64,000 nucleotides of DNA, taken from NCBI GenBank assembly GCA_016785225.1, contig JAFBJZ010000365.1, forward strand, positions 1 through 64,000. The letters run 5' to 3'. Below, in pieces: positions 57,001-64,000 of the stretch. The position numbers and the translations under genes are program-made. Every line of letters starts with the position of its first letter. Position 1 is the first letter of the stretch. The notes below the pieces were generated by a model. It did no database searches. It saw only the letters and a list, made by a program, of their open reading frames with translations, and had not been told where the DNA came from. This DNA comes from Psettodes erumei. Lineage: Eukaryota > Chordata > Actinopteri > Pleuronectiformes > Psettodidae.

Positions 57001-59851
57001 CGGTGGAGACAGGGCGGGGTTGATTGGTGCATACGTGTATATTAAATCTCATGTTGATTGGGAAGTATATGGGAAAGGGGCGCAGAACCTTGTGTACACA
57101 TACAAGTATCGATATTTTAGTTTAAGAACATTATGAATTGTGCGTGTCAGCCATCTTTCAGTATGAAAGCTGTGCAGTCTTTTATGCATGAGGCCCCAGG
57201 TGTTCCAACCACTTTCACCAGCCTCTCCCAGCTTAGAGAAGCAGGTACTTTATGACAAGTTTCTCCTGAAGTGCTGACATTGATGTATGCACCAATATGT
57301 GGGATCTTAAATGTGGAATTGTATATTTATAAATTCCCTATAACCTATGTAGGATAAACACCCACAGCTATTTGTTTTACCTGACAGTTTGGCAACGTGA
57401 CTTGGTTGTGAAAGTGGGATGAGGTAGTGGGGCTTGGCCTGCTGTAGCACACACAGAGACCAAACAACATCTGTCTGTAGGAAAGGCTCCAGGCCAGAGA
57501 GAGACTCCTCAAGCATAGAATGAACCTTTATGAAAAATGACACACACATATAATATGTTCAAGGGAAGAAGTGTAAGCAACCACGTAAAAAGCCTAAAAG
57601 CAGCCTTTAACGTTGTTACTACCTGGCTAAAGAACTCTTCTCCTTTTCTGGGCCGGAAACCTAGTCTGGCAAACGTCATGAGCAGATTACAGAGCTGAAG
57701 AAGACTGTATGACTGACTGTTTGAAGTGTAGTGCTGGTGAAAAAATGCACAGAGAGAAAGTTACACAGTCAGTGAGAAAAAACATATTACTTTATCTAAA
57801 ATTAGACAATAAGCACTTTTCAGAGTTAAATGAATTAGAGTTAACCATAAATGTATGACTAACCTCAGCAAAGGCCTCAAAAAGAGGGATGTGCAGCCAT
57901 TTGAGGAAACCCAGTGATTTAGCGCAGCGTGTGACATTAAGAGAGTTTAGCTCAGGGACTCTGGGCAACAACTCCAAGGCCATTCGCTGAAATACCTGAG
58001 AATGATGGAAATTCAACTTCCCTATCGAAGGGCAAAAAGAAAGATGATACTGTTAGCAGATAGTGTTTTAATTGCTTCTGATTTGCACTATACATTAAAT
58101 TTTACACTTGAGATTTTTTTTGCCACTATCCATTATCTAGGTTAAATGTTATTTAAAAAAGGTGTACATATGAAGATGTGTTGTCAGAACTAGAAAGAAG
58201 TTTTGCTAATTAGTACATCCAAAGCTAAAGCATTAAAAAATGACGTTATTTTGACATTAAATCATTACATCTACTAAATAAAGTGCCTGCAGAGGTGGGT
58301 GATGTCCCCTTGAGGCCTGTAACCCTTCACAGGTTTATCTTGAGCATATTTACCATAAGCAAAAGCCATATCCAGTATGAGTGCAGTGGTGAACTCTGAA
58401 GATGGCTTCTGGAGAAGATGGTAGGACATAGCTCTAAGGAGTGGGACACATCTGCGGCTCTGAGCTGCCAAAGACAAGCAGACTTTGCGGATCTCTTCTG
58501 CAGTAAAACCCTCAGCGAGCTCCAAAGCCTGCAGATACAGGTAGAAGGATGTCACTTGGGTTTAGGATTATGGGCTGATTGAACCTACATCTGCTGGAGC
58601 TTTCATAGATTAACATTAAAGTTATGCTCCGAATGGAACCTCTTAAAAAGAAGTTGATGTTTTGTTATGTGAATAAGATTTATTGACTCTTTTGTACCTG
58701 CTACTCCAGACAATAATTTAGATATAGTCTATCCTGCACACTCATGAATGTATCAGTCTCATTACTCTTTCTACAATATGCTCAAATTTTACATTATGTG
58801 ACCAACATATATAATTTCTCCTTCTCCTAAATTACTTCCGCAGAGAAATACACTGTCAAGCTTTTATGGACAGTCACTAACATTGTTTCCAAAATACCTG
58901 GTCTAGTACATACAGTAACTTTGAGATTGAAATGATTGACTGGGACATTAACTGTGTGCAGAAGTGATCGGTGCTCTAAATTCTGATACCTTGTCCTCTA
59001 ATCTGTCCATCAAGGTAGGTGACATGCGGTGCCCTTTGGCGACCAGTTCACTGACGGTTTTAGTGTCAGCAATTTCAACCCAGCGCAGTTCCAGTTGCTT
59101 TAACGCAGCGTTCACTATCGCCACATCCTGCTGTCCCTTCCTTAATGCTCCCCAGCCTGCCAGGCAGGCCAGTTGCTTGTAGGTTAGCCTGCGCAGTCGC
59201 CACAGGACTTCTGTCTGGACAGATCTGAGTACAGAATCAGTGGAGGGCAAATCCATGATCCAGAGAGCCCGCAACGCTGAGACGAGATTGCCGTTCCACA
59301 CTGAAGAGACCTAGAAGAAAAAAAACTCAAACAAATAAATTCATCTTAATAGGCAAACTTACGAGCTTGAGTAAGATGTTAATAAACCTTACATGATAGC
59401 AGCAACAGTTCACCTCTGTATCTGGCTTCCTCACCTGCTGAGATATGGTTGCCTTCATATCCAGAAGCCTTGAATCTCCCATGAGATCCTTCAACTTTCC
59501 CTTGGTCCTTAGCACCAACAGAGTCCACTTCATCAGGGAACTAGCAGCTTGATTACTATTTCCCTTGTGCTCTGACCAGGCCAGCAGGATGTCCTCTGGC
59601 ACCGCTGCCTTTTCCACCAACACATCCAACTGGGTCAATGTAGGCATTGCTTGAATGGTGTCATCTTTGGTAACTGTCTTTCCCTCACACATTAACCTCT
59701 CTGTGATCCATGGCCAGCCCTGAGCCCTCAGCACTTCTGCAGGCGAAGCTAAAGGCAGGGACGGGCAGGCGGCAGCAGCAGCAGCAGCTGGAGCCTGAAA
59801 GGAGGCCCTGCAGAGCAGACGGGTATATCTGCCGATGAGGCGGCTGGCCAT
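54082..59851 (-). CDS. tbrg4: TBRG4 / FASTKD4, mitochondrial RNA-regulating FAST kinase-like protein
   Basis: Ten exons on minus: 59851-59435, 59310-58990, 58528-58354, 58021-57864, 57733-57623, 57525-57381, 55575-55336, 55181-55070, 54978-54864 and 54183-54082. All borders are GT-AG with matching phases. They encode 631 residues, the human length. Start ATG (59851) has a good context, GCAATGG; the N-terminus MASRLIGRYTRLLCRASF is basic and amphipathic, a mitochondrial targeting signal. FAST_1/FAST_2-type segments follow (RLTYKQLACLAGWG; SLAAQSRRCVPLLRAMSYHL; AKSLGFLKWLHIPLFEAFAE; LCVLQQAK). The C-terminal RAP domain reads VAWEFPNFGSKSKDLLGRF, then VPYYEWLELKTDWQKFAYL. FASTKD4 stabilises and processes mitochondrial mRNAs in the matrix. 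No decay is seen. Confidence 0.95.
56014..57200 (-). mobile_element. PIF/Harbinger element in tbrg4 intron 6
   Basis: Inverted ends CCTGGGGCCTCATGCA (56014) and TGCATGAGGCCCCAGG (ending 57200) continue as an imperfect inverted repeat for about 200 bases: TTTCATACTGAAAGATGG and CCATCTTTCAGTATGAAA, later ATGACTATGCAAAGGAGTAT and ATACTCATTTGCATAGTCAT. GGGGCCTCAT termini and a HARBI1-like fragment inside identify the superfamily. The expected 3-base target duplication is not clear. Confidence 0.75.
56466..56732 (-). pseudogene. HARBI1-like Harbinger transposase fragment
   Basis: The minus frame includes ISDAQMCLMTVEARWPGATH followed by RSFILRTSSVG. This matches the catalytic segment of Harbinger nucleases (DAxMRxxxVxARWPGxxHDSFIL); the aspartate of H-D-S is R here. 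Only about 90 codons remain. Confidence 0.7.
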
Positions 59852-60570
59852 TGCATCCAAAAAAACAGACACTGGCCACGGGTGGAAGAGCAGAGAAAGG
59901 GGTTCTCACAATTCAGCAGTCAGCATCACCCTGAGTAGCCACAGCAGATCAATAAATGGGCTCATCTGCAATGTAATGGTTGTAATGGTGCCAATTGTTT
60001 AACTAAATATGAAGGCACTTACCTGAGGCACAAAATGACAGTAATGTACCAAAATTACCAACTGTATATTTGTTACGGTAAATGTTACTGTAACGACATC
60101 TCTCCAGCTGCAACGTTAACAGAACCGGCAGCCACAAAGTAGTTGTGCCTACGGCAGGTTAAATCCTGACCTTGTAGCGGAAACGAAGAGTCGCTCTGAA
60201 ACAAGCCGCGGCCTTTCAACCCGTTTCCTCCCATATGAATGAACTTTATTTACAAACACACTGCAGATAGTAATCATCATTATAATGACACTTGACTTAC
60301 CGGCTTATAAGCGATAACTTTGGCATAAGCTCTTCACATGGAGATATCGCTAAGAAACGTCGCGGGGAAGTGACGTTAGACGGTGTCATGTGATCGGCAG
60401 ATGCAGCTGTAATTGGTTGGACTCATTTCGGAGAATTTGTGATCCGACGTCACCGATAAAATTATTGAATTTCATTAATTTGTGTTTAGGTTGTATGAAG
60501 TGGGTAGCTTCAGGTCAATTTTCAGCGAAGGTCCTCTTGTAAGGCAAGTAGCCGAGTTTACTGTCTAAAC
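59852..60570 (-). promoter_or_regulatory. tbrg4 5' UTR and promoter region
   Basis: A likely non-coding first exon ends at the donor GCCG|GTAAGT (60300/60299 on minus); another GTAAGT donor lies at about 60020. The region from 60100 to 60430 is richer in CpG than its surroundings and holds two TGACGT-type CRE-like words (GTGACGTTA about 60370; CCGACGTCACC about 60445). No TATA box is evident, as expected for a housekeeping gene. Confidence 0.5.
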
Positions 60571-61247
60571 TAGTGGTGGGCAAGTGAAGCCTCATGACGC
60601 ACTGACGCTTTCCTAGCAATTGTGCTGAAAAAGATTCAAAGCTTCGAGACTTCAGTGACGGTGACATCTGGTGGACAACTGAAGCAATAGCAACCTCTAA
60701 AAAGCACGACTGAAGCACTGGCACTGTTTCAATCCCATGACAGCAATAAAAGTTCAGAAAAGTCTGTGTGCTCATTCAAGTGTTTTGTTCATTCATACCA
60801 AATAATTATTATATCTTCATTACAATAAAATATGCAGATGCTCTCCCCCATACTCTAAAACACATTCCAGATTAACCCAAACAATAAATGCAAGTTACAT
60901 TAAGGGTTAAAGGTTGGTTAAGGGTTTATTTAAAGCTTTGAGCTTTATTTAAAAAACTGTACTAAAAGTCCCTAACAGGATTAGAGATCCTTCCTACTTT
61001 GCAAATGATCATGGTGTTTGAATTCAGAAACATTGTTTTTTGTGTGAAGCATTTCTAAGGAAAATCTTAGATTATGATAGATAATGGTTTGTCATTTGGG
61101 GACATTTTGAAGCGATGAAGCTTCCAAAGTCATCGGTCACGTGACACTGGTGTTTTGATGCAAGCTCCGACACAGCATTTCGAATCACTCCGCTTCAGGA
61201 AGAGTGACACAAGCTCCAAATCCTTGGTATCATTTGCCCATCACTAG
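60571..61247 (+). mobile_element. hAT-type MITE, copy 3, upstream of tbrg4
   Basis: Starts TAGTGGTGGGCAAGTG and ends TTTGCCCATCACTA, with flanking 8-mers GTCTAAAC and GCCTAATC (6 of 8 identical). It is colinear with copy 1 but lacks about 130 internal bases near 61105 that are present at 2885-3015 in copy 1. Confidence 0.82.
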
Positions 61248-62769
61248 CCTAATCCTACTTCAACCACGGATATATCAGTGAGAGTCCGTGGGAACAGATT
61301 AATACATAACAGCTCGATTTTATACATTTAGTAAGGACCTACAATGAAATAAAAGGGGATGTATTACTTGCCAGCTACAGTATTTTTACGCATTTAAATC
61401 TAATTTTACAGCAAAACTTGAGCTTTCTGAAATGCTATGCTTTTTATCGATAAACAACAACACCAACGTGCTGTCTGAGAGATTATTCATGGAAATCTTG
61501 CAACATTAAGACCAGTAATATCAAAGAAAGAGGAGACATAATTTCATTTATTTCTACCGCATGACTGCTGGGGGGGCTCCATGTGTTCCTGCCCTGGTTA
61601 AATCTGTAGGTGTTGTGAACTGGTAAGAGATTTGGAATTTATTGAGAAATTGTAAATTTATCTTAAATGAATGTAGTCTAATCATAATCCAATTTCAGTT
61701 TATTAACTACATGACCTTACCCAAAATATATATCTCACAGGGTCACACCAACCAAATAAGTTTAAACCAAAACACGTTTTTTCCAGATCAAGTAGAACAT
61801 TTTAGTGTGTGTGTGTATGCGTGTGTGTTGGTCCTTCTGTCTGTGTCCCTGTCTCTCACCCAATAATGTGTAATTACAGTTGATGAAATCAGGCTGATAA
61901 CATTACTTTGATCATGCTGTCAATCTGCAGTATACAGTAATACAATATTGACTCTAAAACACAACTTATCTTACTGTTATTTACCCAGCATGCAATATGT
62001 TCTAAGTAGGAACAGTTGAGGGGCACGGTGACCTTAGCTATATTTTTTACTTTTTACTCCTATACATGATAACATTTCATAATATAACTGATTTATGTAA
62101 TGACTTTAAAAGAAAGGGGAATTATGTTCCCATTTTGTATAGTAATTAATAATATATAATTATATTAAAAAATTAAAATAATAGTTTTAAATATACTGCT
62201 CCTCTACAGTGTTTAAATTATTAAGTTTAGTTAGTTGTGTTTAGGTGGAATACTTTGTCAATGGATAATGTTACTATTTACCAGATGTATTATATGATAG
62301 GGTGACTGTAATTTGCATCACTGCATTTGCAGTATACCTTTAAAAAATCTACTTGTAAAATGCTCCTCTGCCAGAGGTTCTTGAGGGCTAATGACGCATG
62401 TCTGATATAATGGTACCTGCAAGTTGCCTAGCACAGCACAGGGGAGTGTCAGATGTGTTCATAATATCCTTGATTAATAATTTACATAATGGATTTTTGA
62501 TTCACTGAAAGCATAATCTGTTCCTTTTTTAGATTAGATTAGAACCGTTTTCACACTCTCACATTCAGTTACAGATCTTACACAGGCTAAAAAAGTACTA
62601 AACTAAATATAGGTCATTTTTATTTCCTGACTCTGCTTTAGTTTTGTCATCAGTGAAGTTTCTAAATGAAAAGTTAACTAAAAAGCACTCAGAGAGTGCA
62701 GACCTCTGCCATGGCTGAACATTTCCCCATCACAAAATTTTGTCATCATGTGGAGATTCTCCTTCTTCC
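61248..62769. other. AT-rich intergenic DNA
   Basis: No exon, RNA gene or transposon end was recognised. A short TG run lies at about 61808-61835. Confidence 0.5.
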
Positions 62770-64000
62770 AGGTCATTGTAGCCAAAAGGGGTTGAATCAA
62801 AAACAACTGGACTTGTAGATATTTCTCAAATATTCTCCTCTCATTGAAGGGGGTTCTTTATCTATGATGGACTGTGGTGAAACCCAGGTGTTTAACCCCT
62901 GTGGGATGTAGTCCACTCCCCTAAGTGCTTTAAATTGTGCCAACAATAGTTGTTAGGTCAATGACTGTCATCAAACATTCTTAGGCTAGGCCCAACGATG
63001 GTCATTGGAGTCATATAATGAGTCACCTGCAGTTTTCCATGCCTGTTATGTTTGGGGTCACCTGAAATTAGGTGTGAAAGTCTTCTGGAGAGGGATGAAA
63101 GGACAATGTTAGAAGTGGGAGAAAGATGGTGACACAGACCTCCTCTTCTGTTGAGAGATGGCCTCTCAACTTAGATGGCTTCCTTGACTCCTCTTTTAAG
63201 CTATCTCTTGTCCTGCAGATGTAGGTTGAGGTCGTGTTCTTGAATTCTTGATCTGAAAAGTTGACCTTCCTGAGCCATGTGTTTGTTGAATGTTGAATAT
63301 TTTGTCTCTCCAATGTACCCAAAAGTTTTAAGTGCCTTCTTGAGGTGTTTGTGTTCCTCCTGCAGGCCTCAATCACTCGTGGGATCACTATCGGCTCTCT
63401 GCTTTGTAGTTCTAATGACCCCTAACTTGTGTTCCAGCAGGTAGTGTGAGTCAAAGAGCAGGAACTGTTTGGTGTGAGTGGGTTTCATGTAATGTTCTGT
63501 CCACAGAGTTGATGTGTTCAGTGAAAGCTTGCATTTCCTGGGTTTTGAATTTAACCCAGTTGTCACCCACATACCAATACCAGTGGCTTGGTGTTGTTCC
63601 TCTGAAGGTGTTTAGGGACCTGTGTTCTATATCTTCCATGTAGAACATGGCTACAATTGGAGATACTGAAGAACCCATCGCACAGCAATGTTTCTGCCTG
63701 TAAAAACTTCCACTGAAGTGGAAGTTAGTGGTATTCAGACAGAGATCGAGCAATAGACGTCTGGGTGGTTGGGATGTATGTGAAAAGAGAGGTCACATCA
63801 TAGGATACCATGGTCTAATCTCGATCCAGTTTAAAGCCTCTAATCTTGTTCACAAACTTAATGGAATTTTGGAAATCAAAATCATACCAATTTTTATATC
63901 TGTAATTTCCTTTCCTGTTTGTTTTCGACTGCCCTTTTTTTTGTCATTTTTATACTTGATGATACTCACTGCCTCCTTCTAGTAATGCAAAGCTGAAAGC
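62770..64000 (-). mobile_element. Penelope-like element, copy 3, running off the window
   Basis: The 3' arm begins near 62770, with AACAACTGGACTTGTAGATA, CTCATTGAAGG and TTTAACCCCTGTGGG words shared with copies 1 and 2. Minus-strand codons hold GSSVSPIVAMFYMEDIEHRS and FKTQEMQAFTEHINSVDRT (63700-63490), reverse-transcriptase segments seen in copy 1. The GIY-YIG part is mostly lost. Sequence divergence from copies 1 and 2 suggests another subfamily or greater age. Confidence 0.75.

Noticed and set aside
54082..59851. Intronic H/ACA snoRNAs in tbrg4
   Set aside because: Human TBRG4 introns host SNORA5 genes, but I could not find a convincing hairpin-hinge-hairpin with H and ACA boxes by eye; a covariance-model search would decide.
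59852..59872. Extended tbrg4 start seven codons upstream
   Set aside because: The upstream codon is GTG; the first in-frame ATG is 59851 in good context and gives the same length as human TBRG4.
1..64000. CRISPR arrays, operons, bacterial promoters, tRNA genes
   Set aside because: Spliced vertebrate genes show this is eukaryotic DNA; no array of spaced identical repeats or tRNA cloverleaf was noticed.

Overview
The window is nuclear DNA of a teleost fish, probably a percomorph. Genes are split by GT-AG introns, the intergenic DNA is AT-rich, and there is a dense mix of fish-type transposons (hAT, Penelope-like, CACTA/EnSpm, DIRS, PIF/Harbinger, an endogenous retrovirus). Three host genes could be rebuilt exon by exon with every intron phase consistent: glipr2 on the plus strand (20416-28269), and nacad (40326-52139) and tbrg4/fastkd4 (54082-59851) on the minus strand. 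NACAD and TBRG4 are also close neighbours on human chromosome 7p13, which supports both calls. Three C-terminal exons of a fish multicopy protein family (SAMD3-like, uncharacterised) lie at 3839-16925.

Layout. 1-3700: repeats. These are a 1.29-kb foldback element with internal AT-rich satellite (536-1822), the right end of a hAT-like element, the first of three copies of a hAT-type MITE (2394-3163), and a tandem duplication. 3839-16925: the SAMD3-like exons. Their last intron is filled by a decayed retrovirus with a gamma-type envelope and proline-tRNA primer site (about 4560-15960). An almost intact hAT transposon (6444-9540, perfect 8-bp target duplication) is inserted in the retroviral gag. 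18359-18845: probable solo LTR on the minus strand, with a minisatellite. 20416-28269: glipr2. Its fourth intron holds an antisense Penelope-like element with about 570-bp inverted arms and a 14-bp target duplication. 29272-39358: a nested stack. A second Penelope-like copy is split by a CACTA element, which itself holds a DIRS fragment and a young hAT MITE that keeps a BED zinc finger; a second copy of the first MITE follows.

40326-52139: nacad, ten coding exons, 2211 residues. A 5.4-kb central exon encodes a long acidic, low-complexity region, and the NAC domain is split over the last exons. Exon 1 is phase-compatible with exon 4, so a short NAC-alpha-like isoform of about 301 residues is possible. 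54082-59851: tbrg4, ten exons, 631 residues, ending in a RAP domain. Intron 6 holds a Harbinger element with a transposase relic. The tbrg4 5' region (59852-60430) is CpG-containing, and a third MITE copy lies just upstream (60571-61247). The window ends inside a third Penelope-like copy.

The genes are not an operon-like unit: glipr2 is a membrane-associated CAP protein, nacad a NAC-alpha paralogue and tbrg4 a mitochondrial RNA regulator. The most distinctive content is the transposon stratigraphy and the alternative-isoform logic of nacad. No tRNA, rRNA or CRISPR array was seen.
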